From Agroathelia rolfsii (lineage: Eukaryota > Basidiomycota > Agaricomycetes > Amylocorticiales > Amylocorticiaceae), in contig JABRWF010000001.1 of assembly GCA_018343915.1 (NCBI GenBank), positions 5,022,001 to 5,086,000 on the forward strand: 64,000 bases of DNA. Reading direction: 5' to 3'. The translations under genes were made by a program, and so were the position numbers. Below are positions 11,891 through 23,284 of this stretch, in pieces. The number at the start of each line of letters is the position of its first letter. The first letter of the stretch is position 1. The notes below the pieces were generated by a model. That model was not told where the DNA came from and did not search any database. It was given only the letters and a program-made list of their open reading frames with translations.

Positions 11891-12872
11891 TGTCAAGAGC
11901 ACACCTGACTCTTGCCACCAAAACTCAACCTATGTCTACGTCAACCCCTCAAAGGTACGGGGTAGCCAAGTATCAGCTATTTTACAACTCCTAAGACTAG
12001 GGATGCGCGGGTGTACACTTCTTTGCCCGGTTTCCACTGTCACGCAACTTCTAGCTCTTCAATCACCAGGTGTTACTCCAAGCTTACTAAGCTTTCACAC
12101 GAGGTCTATTGTCAAGACAAGAAGTATCTTGTGTATGCGGATAGGGGTGCGATGTATCTTAACCACGACAAACGCAGGGCAACGCCTTTGTTTGCTTGAG
12201 TGCACTGAGCACTATGAATGTGTATACAGAGAATGCAAGTGGTCACCCAATGGGCTGGACCTGTATTATACACTTCTAACGTAGAGGGGCATGAAGCGGC
12301 CTCTAGACAACCAGTAGCACAAAGCACACTGATTACCTCTTAGCACAAAGCGGAGAGGATTTTGAGAGAGAGAGGTGAGGGGAGTGAGACAGGCTCTAAA
12401 GCCTAGAGAGGGAGTGGACTCTGAAGACAAAGTTTTTATTATGTTAACATTTATTTAATACAAAGCACTACTGTGCTTACCTGAAGATGAAGAGAACGAA
12501 TCTGAGGTCTTCAGGTAGAGGCACTACAGGGTTATATACTAATTCTACCTGGTCTGTGCGCAGCTACATGGTCTGTGCGCAGTAATGCTAAGTATGGCGT
12601 GATATCGCACCATTATTAGTTATAGTGAGTTAGAGTGGTGCCATGATCCGGACCCATGCTCTAGACTCTGTTTACATAATATGTCACATGACTAGTGGTC
12701 ACATGATGGCCAGTCACATGGTCGACTGGTCACATGACTTGCTTAGTCATCAGAGTGTTCGCTTACGTAATGTACAATATATACACCAAAAAATAGAGAA
12801 AAATCAGGAAAAAATCAGAAAAATAGTGAAAAATTCGAAATAAAATTATAATACAAAGATCGACTCGTAACA
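11891..12872 (-). repeat. 3' LTR of the Gypsy element
   Basis: 982 bp, same length as the 5' LTR, differing at 12 sites with no indels. Adjoins a purine-rich tract on the coding strand. Confidence 0.95.
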
Positions 12873-12896
12873 TTACCCCCTCCTTAGGGGCAATCC
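12873..12896 (-). other. Polypurine tract and 3' internal end
   Basis: On the coding strand the bases next to the 3' LTR read AAGGAGGGGGTAA, the expected plus-strand primer. It overlaps the last codons of pol, whose stop is near 12884. Confidence 0.8.
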
Positions 12897-15800
12897 GCCT
12901 CGGGTTGCCATTCCGTCAAATTGTCCCAGCTTTGGAAGGGTAGAAGTCCAAAGGTTGCTGCACTGATCTTTCTTGGTGCACTTGGATTGGTTTTGTAGAA
13001 ATCTTTGATAGCGTCGTCTGCATACATATCGGATTCTCTGACCCAGGTTTGTTCCCCTGGATATCCTTTCCAAGTTACTAAGAACTCCAACTTTCCACGC
13101 CACAATCTCGAATTGAGTACTTCTTCCATTTCGTACTCTTCTTCTCCTTCCACTTCTACAGGAGGCAGTGGTTTTTGGTGACGGTCTGAGGCATGATGAG
13201 GCTTTAGTAAATGGACGTGAAAGACGTTGTGGATTCTGAGGTTGTCTGGGAGATCCAGTTGGTAGTTCAGGTCATTCAGCTTCTTCTGTACTTTATAGGG
13301 TCTAATCCATTTTTGACTTAGTTTTTTGGATGGTCTATCAAGCTTCAGGTTCCGTGTATTAAGCCAAACTTCCTGTCCTTCCTCAATGTCCAGGAACATC
13401 TTTTTTCCTTTGTTGTATGATTGTTCCATTTGCTCTCTTGCCATCCCTAACGCTGCTTGAGCCTCCTTTCGTGCTTCCTTGGTATTTTCTATCCAGTTGA
13501 AGGCCCCTGGAGTCAGATCTGGGATGTCTTTGGCTTCCCAATTTGGAATATAACCATAGGTGAGTTCAAAAGCACTTGTACGTGTACTCTCATTTTTCCT
13601 ATTGTTATGCATGAATTCCGCATAAGGTAGCCAATCCACCCAATTTGTTTGCCGGTGATTGCAGAAAATTCTAAGGTATTGTTCTACCTCCTGATTTACA
13701 CGCTCAGTTTGTCCATCACTTTGTGGGTGGTATGCAGTGGACAACGCAGTTTTGATGTGTAAACTTGAGTGTATATCTTTCATCACTTGGCTTGCAAACT
13801 GGGGGCCACGATCCGAGGTCCATGTTGACGGTGTACCATGAAGTTTGAACACATTTTTGACATATAGTTCAGCTACGTCTTTGGCAGAGATGTTTTCATT
13901 GGTTGGTATGAAGTGTGCCAGTTTTGTTAGCCTATCTACTACCACTAGAATTAAGTCAAACCCGTGTGACTTGGGTAATTTGACAATCAAATCTGAGGTT
14001 ATGTGTTCCCATGGTTTGCCTGGTACGGGGAGAGGATGGAGTAATCCAGGTAATGCCTGTCTGCTAGGTTTATTCACTTGGCATAGTAGGCAAGAATCTA
14101 CGTATTGGTTTATTTCTTTTGTCATGTTAATCCAATAGTAATTTCTGCTGATAAGCTCTAGCGTCTTTGTGCGTCCTGGGTGTCCTGCTAGTGCCAAGTC
14201 ATGGTATTTGGCCAAAATCTTTTCTTTCAGACTTTTATTGGGGGGCACAAATACCTTTTCTTTGTATAGCACTAGTCCGTCTTCTGTTTCCCAATCCTGT
14301 AATCCCAAGGCAATTCGTTGTGGGCCTATCTTGACAATCTGATAGAGGGATTCCAGCAACTCGGTGCTCTCCCATCTAACTTCTGCCAGGATCTCCTTTT
14401 CTCCTTCAACCAAAACATGACCTCTTTTTGCAGCCATGATTTTAAAATGGGCGGGTTGTAAAACAGTGACATTGAGATTGTCCTGAGAATCTTCCGTGTA
14501 AAAATCTGGTCGTCGGGATAGGGCATCAGCTCGTCCATTGGTCGATCCTTTTTTATAGCACAGGGTAAAATTGTACTCTTGTAGGATCCTGTACCATCGT
14601 GCTTGTCGTCGACTCAAATGCTGACTTGTTGCCCAATACTCCAAATTCTTATGATCAGACCAAATTTCTACCGGTTTGGGCAATCCAATGATATAATGAT
14701 GCCATTCTTCCAATGCTCGGATAATTGCCAGCATTTCCTTATCCCAGATGTCATAGTTTCATTGAGCATCATCCATGGATTTGGAATGGAAGGCAATGGG
14801 GTGCTATTCACCATCATCCTGCAACTGGGAGAAGACTCCGCCGGTTGCGTAACCCGAGGCATCAGTTTCAATTCGACTTTCTCTCTAGTGATCATATATT
14901 GCCAACACTGGGGCAGTAGTGAAAGCCTTTTTGAGATCGTCAAATGATTTCTGTTCCTCCTTTTCCCATCTCCAAGCACCTTTGCCTGTTAATTTATCGA
15001 GGGGCTTAGTAATATTGCTGAACCCTTTGATAAATCTCCGATAATAATTAGCTAGACCTCTGAATTTTTGCACATCCTTGACTGTCTTAGGGATGGGCCA
15101 GTCTAGAATTGCTTGCACCTTTTCATTGGTCATTTGTACGCGGTTGTAGCTAATTATTACGCCTAGGAATTCCACCTCTGGTACTTTGAATAGGCATTTT
15201 TCTAGGTTTGCGAATAGGTCGTTTTCCGCTAACCTTCTTAAAACCTCATGTACCAGTCTTCGATGTTCTTCCAGGTCAGCAGTGGCAATTATGATGTCAT
15301 CTATATATACATACACTAATCCTTGTGCGATTAGGTCTGCAAATATTTCATCCATCATGGCTTGGAATGTGGCTGGGGCGTTGCATAAACCAAAAGTCAT
15401 TACTAGGGGTTCAAAGAGTCCTCGAGGGGTTATGAATGCTGCCCGCTCTTGGTGTCCTTCTTTGATAAGTACATTATTGTATCCCCACCGCAGATCTAAT
15501 TTGGTAAATATTTTAGCCCTAGAGAGTCCGTCAACAATAGAGGAAATGAGCGGTAATGGATAGGAGTTCTTTATAGTGATATTGTTTAGTCGACGATAAT
15601 CCACTATAGGCCTTAGTTTTCCATTTTTCTTGGGTATGAAAAAGAAAGGTGAGGCATAAGGGCTTTGGGATTTTCTTATGTAACCCTTTGCCAGATTCTC
15701 CTCTAGGTACGCATCTAGCTCCTTTAACTCTGGGATTGACAGGGGGTATACTTTGGCTCATTTCATCTCTACTCCTTCTACCAGTTCAATTTTATGGTCA

Positions 15801-16440
15801 TATGGCTTACTGGTAGAAAAGCGTTGAGACTCGGCCTCAGAAAATACCCTGGCATGTTGTTGGTATTGGGGTGGCAAACCCACAGTTGCGGCCAATTTTG
15901 GAGGAAAGTCCTCATCTTTTATGATTTTATTGATTTTTTTGTATTCCTTATCTTTGAGCAAGTCGTCCATTAAAGTTACATTTCCCTTTTTCCAGTTAAT
16001 GACAGGGTTTTCTAGCCTTAGCCAATCAATACCTAAGATTACATCCTTGGTACCAATGTCTACTACTAAGAATACCAATCGTCGTTTTTCCTGTCCTATC
16101 TGGGTCAAGAGCGTAACGTATTCTGAAATGAAACCAATCGCATTAGGAGAATTGTCTATATTGTACAAAGGAATTTTTTTATGTAACTGTGAAGTTTTTA
16201 TGTTATGTTTTTCTACAAATTTTTTATTTATAAAGGTGGAGGTTGCTCCAGAATCAATCATAGCTGATACCGAAATAGTAGAGAAATGTCCATGGAACAT
16301 AATAGGTATATTTAGGTGTTGTCCATGCACACCTTGTACAGAAGAAGCAGAAATCAAAAAAGAAGAAGAAGTAAAAATGGAAGACATTTTATTTTGTACA
16401 AATTGGTCAGTAGCATTGGCCGCATACTCTGACCGATTTA
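12884..16440 (-). pseudogene. pol: Gypsy pol: protease, RT, RNase H, integrase, chromodomain
   Basis: Continues from gag by a -1 shift. Protease shows MIDSGATSTFI near 16260. RT has LDLRWGYNNVLI, FGLCNAPATFQ and the catalytic YIDD near 15310. RNase H retains SDHKNLEYW. Integrase has the HHCC zinc finger (HPGRTKT, CLLCQ) and catalytic segments SDLIVKL, WTSDRGPQF and HPQSDGQTERVNQ. The C-terminus carries a chromodomain (FLVTWKGYPGEQTW). Stops interrupt the frame at 15758-15760, 14885-14887, 14804-14806 and 14759-14761, so full-length enzyme cannot be made from this copy. All four are one transition away from Trp or Gln codons. Confidence 0.93.
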
Positions 16441-17538
16441 AAAACCCAGCTTGTCTTTTAAGGCCGCAATCATTTGGCCCTGTTCTTGGATCATGTTAAA
16501 CATGTCATCCTGTGTCATCGGGCTACTTGTCGGCCCCTGGTTCGCTGGCGGTGGTGATGGTGTTGGTGCTGATGCTGCTGCCACCTTCTGGAAAGGATTG
16601 TTTGAGCTGCCTTTATCAGCTTTTGGACTCCTACAGTCCCGTGCTACATGCCCTTTCTTTTGGCAATTATAACAGATGATGTCTTTCCGCCTAAATGGAT
16701 TGTTGGATTGTGTGGTCGGATTGTTTTGCGTTGCAGCCACTTACAACGGGGAGGTCTGCTGGGCAGGATCTGCACTCAGGAATGGGTTTTTTGATACATT
16801 GGGTGTCCTTCCCAATATAGTAGCCGAAATGTCCATCGCGTCAGGATCATTCCGCTGGAGGTCAGACTGGGGGTTGTTGTTGTACCAGTATCTTTTGCTG
16901 GATAACATCTCCTCCTTCATTAGGTTGACTTCTGCGTTGTGTGCCGCATTCATCAACTTGGTTAGGGTTGAGGTGTCCCTATCCCAGCCTGTAATGATAC
17001 GTCGTAGCTTGACGTTCATCCTCTCCAGGTACTTCTCTCTAAGGTCATCATCGGATAACCCTGTCCTTTTACCTAACAACATGAAGGCCATCCCAAAATT
17101 CCTTGTGGATGTAGTGCCTTGTCGCAGGTGACGCAGCTAGTCTCTTGCTGCTACTTTTTCGTCAAAGGCCCCAAATAAAGATTTGAAGCTTTCAATTACT
17201 TCCTGGTATGTTACGGGCCCAGGTACCCGGTTTTGTAGTCCTAATTCAGTGTACCACAGGCTGGACCAAGCCGTGGCACCTTCCACCATTAAACCCAGAA
17301 GGTATTTGACCTTCTCCTCATCTGTCACGTACACCCTAGGATTCAACTCTAGGTAGGCTTGGAACTTTTGTAGGAAGGGATGATAATTGATCCATTGGCC
17401 ATCGAATGTAGGAGGGGCATGACCGATCTCTTTTGGTTTCCCCCTAGACTCGGATTGCTGCTGCATCCATTGCATCATCATGGTTTGGTTCTGGATGAGC
17501 TGCTGCATGAGTGCAGCATTGTCGACTTGTTGAGCCAT
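16438..17538 (-). pseudogene. gag: Gypsy gag with CCHC zinc knuckle
   Basis: Structural protein of the particle. Starts MAQQVDNAALMQQ, followed by the retrotransposon gag core (FDGQWINYHPFLQKFQAYL, VEGATAWSSLW) and a nucleocapsid knuckle CYNCQKKGHVARDC near 16660. Two in-frame stops (17137-17139 TAG and 16741-16743 TAA) break it; both fit C to T changes. The native end is the TAA at 16440-16438. Confidence 0.9.
16441..16447 (-). promoter_or_regulatory. Candidate -1 ribosomal slip site at the gag/pol junction
   Basis: On the coding strand the last gag codons read CTG GGT TTT TAA. The G GGT TTT heptamer has the X XXY YYZ form of a -1 frameshift site. Slipping back one base enters an open frame (TTA AAT CGG) that runs without a stop into protease. 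Confidence 0.6.
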
Positions 17539-18126
17539 TGGTGATTCAGGGCGAGGTGAAGCGTGAACTGAGGCTTGTGCTGATGGGAATGGGGGAAAGA
17601 ATGTGGGATTTTCTTCGTCGGAGGATTCAGCTTCCGATGATTTGGCTTCGGAGGATTCCTCTTCTGACTCAGGATGAGGAGGGGTGGGTTCTCAAGGTGG
17701 GGTTTGGTGTGAAATGATGGGCAAGCTCGACAGTAAAAACTGGAGACTCCCAAAGTGATTTATACAGTGATAAAGTTTGTGTTTTTGCCCTTTGAGCTAG
17801 GCCTAATTCTACTAATGTATGCTGCTTGTTTTTGGGCTACTTGTAGTGACCGGAGTCTTTTTCGTCTATCCACTTGGGTGGTGTTCCCTTTAATAGCTCA
17901 AAAAAACCAATGCAACCGTGGATACTAATACCACTTGCAAGCTGGCCAAGAATACTCCCAAAAACAAGAGATGTGCGAAATGGAAAGGCTACTACTTTTT
18001 GTATGTATATTGACCATGGTAGCTACGAAATTTTTGTATAGTAGTTGGTTCTTTGCTCAAAATAATGTGGCTCACTACACCACCTCTAGTGCACTCAGCG
18101 ACTAGCACAGAAAGGGATAAAGGGGG
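17539..18126 (-). other. Gypsy 5' leader
   Basis: Untranslated leader between the primer-binding site and gag, pyrimidine-rich near gag on the coding strand. No gene seen. Confidence 0.6.
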
Positions 18127-18137
18127 AGATTCGTTCT
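18127..18137 (-). other. Self-complementary primer-binding site
   Basis: Two bases inside the 5' LTR the coding strand reads AGAACGAATCT. It lacks the TGG expected of a tRNA-primed site. It is the exact reverse complement of AGATTCGTTCT at 18752-18742 on the coding strand of the LTR, as in Tf1-type self-priming. Confidence 0.75.
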
Positions 18138-18139
18138 AA

Positions 18140-19121
18140 TGTCAAGAGCACACCTGACTCTTGCCACCAAAACTCAACCTATGTCTACGTCAACCCCTCA
18201 AAGGTACGGGGTAGCCAAGTATTGGCTATTTTACAACTCCTAAGACTAGGGATGCGCGGGTGTACACTTCTTTGCCCGGTTTCCACTGTCACGCAACTTC
18301 TAGCTCTTCAATCACCAGGTGTTACTCCAAGCTTACTAAGCTTTCACACGAGGTCTATTGTCAAGACAAGAAGTATCTTGTGTATGCAGATAGGGGTGCG
18401 ATGTATCTTAACTGCAACAAACGCAGGGCAACGCCTTTGTTTGCTTGAGTGTACTGAGCACTATGAATGTGTATACAGAGAATGCAAGTGGTCACCCAAT
18501 GGGCTGGACCTGTATTATGCACTTCTAACATAGAGGGGCACAAAGCGGCCTCTAGACAACCAGTAGCACAAAGCACACTGATTACCTCTTAGCACAAAGC
18601 GGAGAGGATTTTGAGAGAGAGAGGTGAGGGGAGTGAGACAGGCTCTAAAGCCTAGAGAGGGAGTGGACTCTGAAGACAAAGTTTTTATTATGTTAACATT
18701 TATTTAATACAAAGCACTACTGTGCTTACCTGAAGACGAAGAGAACGAATCTGAGGTCTTCAGGTAGAGGCACTACAGGGTTATATACTAATTCTACCTG
18801 GTCTGTGCGCAGCTACATGGTCTGTGCGCAGTAATGCTAAGTATGGCGTGATATCGCACCATTATTAGTTATAGTGAGTTAGAGTGGTGCCATGATCCGG
18901 ACCCATGCTCTAGACTCTGTTTACATAATATGTCACATGACTAGTGGTCACATGATGGCCAGTCACATGGTCGACTGGTCACATGACTTGCTTAGTCATC
19001 AGAGTGTTCGCTTACGTAATGTACAATATATACACCAAAAAATAGAGAAAAATCAGGAAAAAATCAGAAAAATAGTGAAAAATTCGAAATAAAATTATAA
19101 TACAAAGATCGACTCGTAACA
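18140..19121 (-). repeat. 5' LTR of the Gypsy element
   Basis: 982 bp. U3 is inferred as 19121-18753 and R to begin at 18752. A cluster of TCACATGA-like half palindromes lies near 18932-18986. Confidence 0.95.
18728..18787 (-). promoter_or_regulatory. LTR core promoter and hairpin around the self-primer
   Basis: Coding-strand TATATAA at 18787-18781 lies about 30 nt upstream of the predicted RNA start at 18752. A perfect 10-bp inverted repeat (ACCTGAAGAC at 18728-18737, GTCTTCAGGT at 18756-18765) brackets the 11-nt primer sequence. Part of the stem would lie upstream of the start, so the role of the hairpin is uncertain. Confidence 0.6.
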
Positions 19122-19611
19122 CTTTTCCGGGCCAGCCTATATAATCGCGCTAAGAACTGTCAATTTCCGGAATTTCTACAACCTCACTACATATTTTTTA
19201 TGCTATGTGATTTTTCTCTCAGCATACCCCCAACATGTGCTTTTTAGGAGAAATATTTTGACTTGAAAAAAATGTGGAACTGTAAAGTTTGTTTTCCAAT
19301 GTATATACACTCTGTCTATATGTATTGCTCATAGTCGCTGACCAATGAGATTTAAGTAAAAATAACTATATATGGCTCTAGAGGGAACTTGAAGAGTGCT
19401 ACATAAATTTTTGTTTGAGAAGAAACGGTGTGGAAGTAGGTGAAATCAGCAAATTTGTATAGTTTTTGTGCTGTGCCTAAACTTTTTTCGATCACTAGTA
19501 CATACCACCAAGCCCAACCATTAATCATCACTAGGTCAAAAAGAGATTTGGAGACATGAAGAAATTGAAAGGTGGTTCTGGAGTCCGGTGAGAAGCACGG
19601 GTTCCTGCTTG

Positions 19612-22600
19612 TATCTAATGCACAGCTTGATATCGATCACCACATGCCCTTAGTTTTCCTTGATCATCCGCCATATCCGTCACAATATCAGCACCGGCTA
19701 TAGTGTACTAGCGGAGACAGGCGCCCAAATTAAAGAATCTACTACTGCATATGTTTCCAGGGTGAGACTATTACTACCAACGGCTTTGTTAACGGTCTAT
19801 ATTATTATCCACATTTAAGATACAAACATAACGCTGGATTGGGTCAATTCGGAAACTGCATGACAAAGAGACGAAATCCAAGTTAGAGAGTATTATGATT
19901 TTATTCTTGAAGCACAAAAGGGGGTCAATCTTGCTCAGGCAGAATATTCATATTGAAGGGGATCTATCAGAACCTGTTGTGAAGGAATTAGATTTGATGG
20001 TAGAGATGTATTCTCTGTTCCGTGATTGTTTTCTGTGTTTCGATCATCAAGCGTCCAAAAGCTACGACTTCCAGTGTGTCTGTTCTTTCATATACATTGT
20101 TAACCTGAGTTTGAAGTGTAGAATCTATTTGTTTCCTGATTGGGGGGGGGGGGATACATTTTGATTATCTCCCGCATCGGCGGCAGTCTTTGTATTGGCT
20201 ACAGCAAATTAGCCAAATCAAATATAAAAGGATCATACCTGTGATGGTACTAGTAGTAGGAACGTAGGGGAGCAAGTGATGTACAAGGTCTATTCAATAA
20301 GAACGTTCCTTACTAGAAGTGCTTAGCTGAGCGCTTTCCAAAGAAACAGAGATGTCTCAGAGTTTGGGGTAATATAGCCACTCGGAAGAGTTGGAACAAC
20401 ATCTGATCGCTCAACTGACACACTTCTCCCAGTCTATTTTTAAAAGAGGGAATCATGCGATGATGCTAGATATTTCATCATTTGCTGCAGCTGCAATCTA
20501 AATAAGTGTTCAGACTTCTCGGGCTAAAATTATAAAGGTAAAGGAACCTCAAAGCGACTAGGTGCAAAAGCGTTCAAGCTCACACTGCCATCAACCTCGC
20601 TTAAATCTACCTCGGGCTCACGGCGTTCTCAACTTCAAGCAATTTGTACTTATAATGTCACTGTCGATGGCCGATTTGGAACTTCCCGTTCTTGATGCGA
20701 AGTACGCCACCGTCATAATTGAAATGCTTCTTTATGGTCACAATTTCCAGTGGCTCTCAATATATAACTGTAGTGGCTAATGATTATATGATACAGGGGG
20801 GTATACAGCACTTTTCTATAAGTGTATCCATATTATTAATAAACGGCGGCTACAAGCGGATTGTCATTTCAACAACAAGACGATTTTGTATCTGTGCTTC
20901 ACGCTGATCGTATTGTATTCGATTGCTTCAATGGTAGTATTTCATCATTCTGTACTTGAATGTTCGTGGTTAAAGGAAATTATTTGTCAGAATCTAGCAA
21001 CGACGATTTTCTGCAATTATCAACAGATAATACTCGCGCTTCTCGCATCTTCGAGTGAATTGGTTCCAACTAAACCTTATGCATGTTATATGCCATATAA
21101 TTGGGTCACCACTTTCAAAGGAATCCTCTTTGTAATAGCAATATTAGTTTCCGACCTATTTTTGGTACTATTATCTTTTACTCATTATTTAAATATGGGG
21201 CTCAAGAGTTATGGTCGTAATATTTTCAAAAATAGGTATTTCGTTCCTATGTGGTTTGGAATAGGCGTTTGGGAACGACCATACTACCAGCAGTGGCTTT
21301 CCTTGCCGATACTGGTACGTTGAGCATTTCCATGAGTTCTCTTTGAAGTGGTAATTACACTTCTAGATAAAATCTAGCCGTTGGTATTCTCTACATATTC
21401 GATAGCAGGAAAAGAAACATACTTGACCAAATTGACATTACCAATGACACTAAACCCACGTTTAATACAAGCAGCCGGCAGTATTTGAGTTCTATAGCAA
21501 TTTTAGAAAAAACCTACGACATATCTCGCATTGGGCTTTTCTCAGTGACCCTATCTCTAAATATCTGCTGCACATGTAAGCCTATATTTTCTCTGGAAGT
21601 AATTTGCATCGACTTATGAGTTTCAAAAATCAGTTTTAATTGCATTCCAAATTTGGAGAACACAAAGACGAGCTTTCAAGCATAGCCCCCAAGTTGGTTA
21701 TCTCAAATATACTCTTGTGACTATCATCGAGTCAGGTAGAGCACACAGATTAAATTATTATCTCAGTGAAACGGTTTCTCAGTCTCCTCGTTTTTATATA
21801 GGGGTAGTTTACTCTACCTGGATTGCTATCCTCCTAGCAACCTACTCTGCGTCTGGTCGCTGGCAAATGCTTGAGTATAATATCAGCACGTATGCGGCCT
21901 ATCTATTCTTCCAGGATACAGTAAGCATCGTTCTTGTGTTCAAAATCTATTTTAAATCGAGCTTTTCGCCGGTTTTGATTTATAGACCGTGCAGATTATA
22001 GTAAGTTGTAATATTATGTTGCACTTCCTTGCCTACGCTGACTTATAAACCATGGAAATCAATGGTTCAATCTCAGGCCATTACGGTATTGACATTTTTC
22101 TACTGTTAATAATGTGTACAGAAGCTAATAATTACATTTGCACATGTATAGTTCTCGACCATCATTTTTCGGATTGGCAGAGGTGTCAGCATGGGAGATG
22201 GCGAATCTCAAAATAGGAATTCCGGGCGGTCTCATGCAAATTTTCGCTCTGGAGTTTACTCCAGTAGTCCAGCAACGATTCGTGCCAATGGGCGGGAAGT
22301 TCAAGTTCAAGTTTCATTTGATCGTAGTGTCTGGCACGACGACAGCATTAAGCTGGAAGGCCCTATGCACCCAAACCAACCGACTAGTGCCATATCAGTG
22401 CAAGACTTGGAGGATAGCAATGGTGTAAATCTGAGCCTGGAGGAGTCGGTGTAGCTTGAATGACAAGTTTTGAACAGCGTTGATATCGATAAACCGGTCT
22501 GACAGACAGCTTCAGTTGAGTGCATTTGTACTCTCATGGACTGCATGTAGTATCAAAGAAATAACCCTGCTTCGCTTGAAGTCAAAAAATGATGCTAAGA

Positions 22601-22713
22601 TAATGTCGAATAGCCGCTCATATATGCGTTGTCTGAATTCCAGTTTCTACAAAAAATATCCCAATGTGTAAAAGTGTCTGACGCAGACAGGAATGTTCAG
22701 CCACTGTTAAGCC
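19612..22713 (+). repeat. Tandem segmental duplication, unit B
   Basis: Direct repeat of unit A (8527-11526) with moderate divergence. Contains a G-run near 20140. The upstream part conserves about 140 bp (19893-20040 against 8788-8934), followed by the paralogous membrane gene. Confidence 0.8.
20655..22454 (+). CDS. Fungal polytopic membrane protein, tandem copy B
   Basis: Paralogue of the gene at 9542-11355. Starts MSLSMADLELPVLDAKY, and after an intron (about 20734-20796) continues GGYTALFYKCIHII. Hydrophobic segments include LIVLYSIASMVVF, GILFVIAILVSDLFLV, YFVPMWFGIGVWE and GLFSVTLSLNICCTC. The last module has YSTWIAILLATYSA and YLFFQDT, and a polar tail ends NLSLEESV. Pattern fits about seven membrane helices with a cytosolic tail; function unknown. 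Exon borders in the middle are approximate. The frame looks open, so this may be a working gene. Confidence 0.62.
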
Positions 22714-23284
22714 ACTTCGGCTGCTTTCAGCAGCAGCCGGACTCCGACCGTTCGCTGACACTCGCTTGAATTGCATGCCAAATGTAACCTTTATACAAAG
22801 GGAAATGTCTAGTGAGACTCGGGCACCATCATGTTGTGTTGCTTTATCATGCATACTCTGTTTTTTTGTCTTTCCATACCTAATACATTTCGCTAAGGTA
22901 TCTTCCCCGTCATCTCTGCTCTTGAGCGTTCTGTTCAAGTTGCATTGCTGTTCTGCTTACATATATTACCAGCACATCCAGTCGGAGTTCAGTCCTCGTA
23001 GCAGTCTGCCCTTGTCATTCAGGGGCTTTAGCTTGCAAATAAAAGACTTTGATTCAATATTAGCGCACTGTTGATGCCTCTTTCCTGGTTGATGATTGGC
23101 GCACATAGAACGCCTTCAAGTGATCTGCGTAAGCACAGGATAGGCTATGATCACGATGATACCCATAACAGACTTCTATTCTGGCCTGGTGGATTATCAG
23201 ACGCCCACCAATGCTTGATGAGCATGAGGCTTTCGTCATCGTCCCTCTCACCCAGACCAACACCATCCGCCGCGTTTGCCAACC
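22714..23284. other. Upstream region of the first helicase/AAA+ gene
   Basis: 571 bp with a small hairpin (CGGCTGC...GCAGCCG) near 22717-22738. No gene recognised; holds the promoter of the downstream gene. Confidence 0.4.

Larger units (their letters stand above)
11891..19121 (-). mobile_element. Chromodomain Ty3/Gypsy LTR retrotransposon, self-primed type
   Basis: 7,231-bp element reading leftward. Two 982-bp LTRs (TGT...ACA) flank gag, protease, reverse transcriptase, RNase H, integrase and a chromodomain. A 5-bp target duplication CTTTT lies at 11886-11890 and 19122-19126. The internal region is 12873-18139, with a 601-nt leader before gag. Six in-frame stops make it probably inactive, while 12 differences between the LTRs indicate a fairly recent insertion. 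Gene order RT-RNaseH-IN plus chromodomain places it in the chromoviruses. Confidence 0.95.
11536..19498. mobile_element. Tc1/mariner-like foldback (MITE-type) element split by a Gypsy insertion
   Basis: Two arms of roughly 350 bp (11536-11885 and, inverted, about 19142-19498) are reverse complements with scattered mismatches. The termini read CTAGTGATCAAAAAAGTTTA on the left and the inverted equivalent on the right, flanked by TA on both sides (11534-11535 and 19499-19500), the Tc1/mariner target duplication. Without the Gypsy element at 11891-19121 and one target copy, the element is about 727 bp with no transposase, so it was non-autonomous. A short non-palindromic centre remains near 19127-19160. 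Confidence 0.82.

Noticed and set aside
11880..12284. 134-codon open frame inside the LTR, repeated at 18222-18533
   Set aside because: Present twice only because the LTRs are near-identical; it runs antisense to the element and has no motif.
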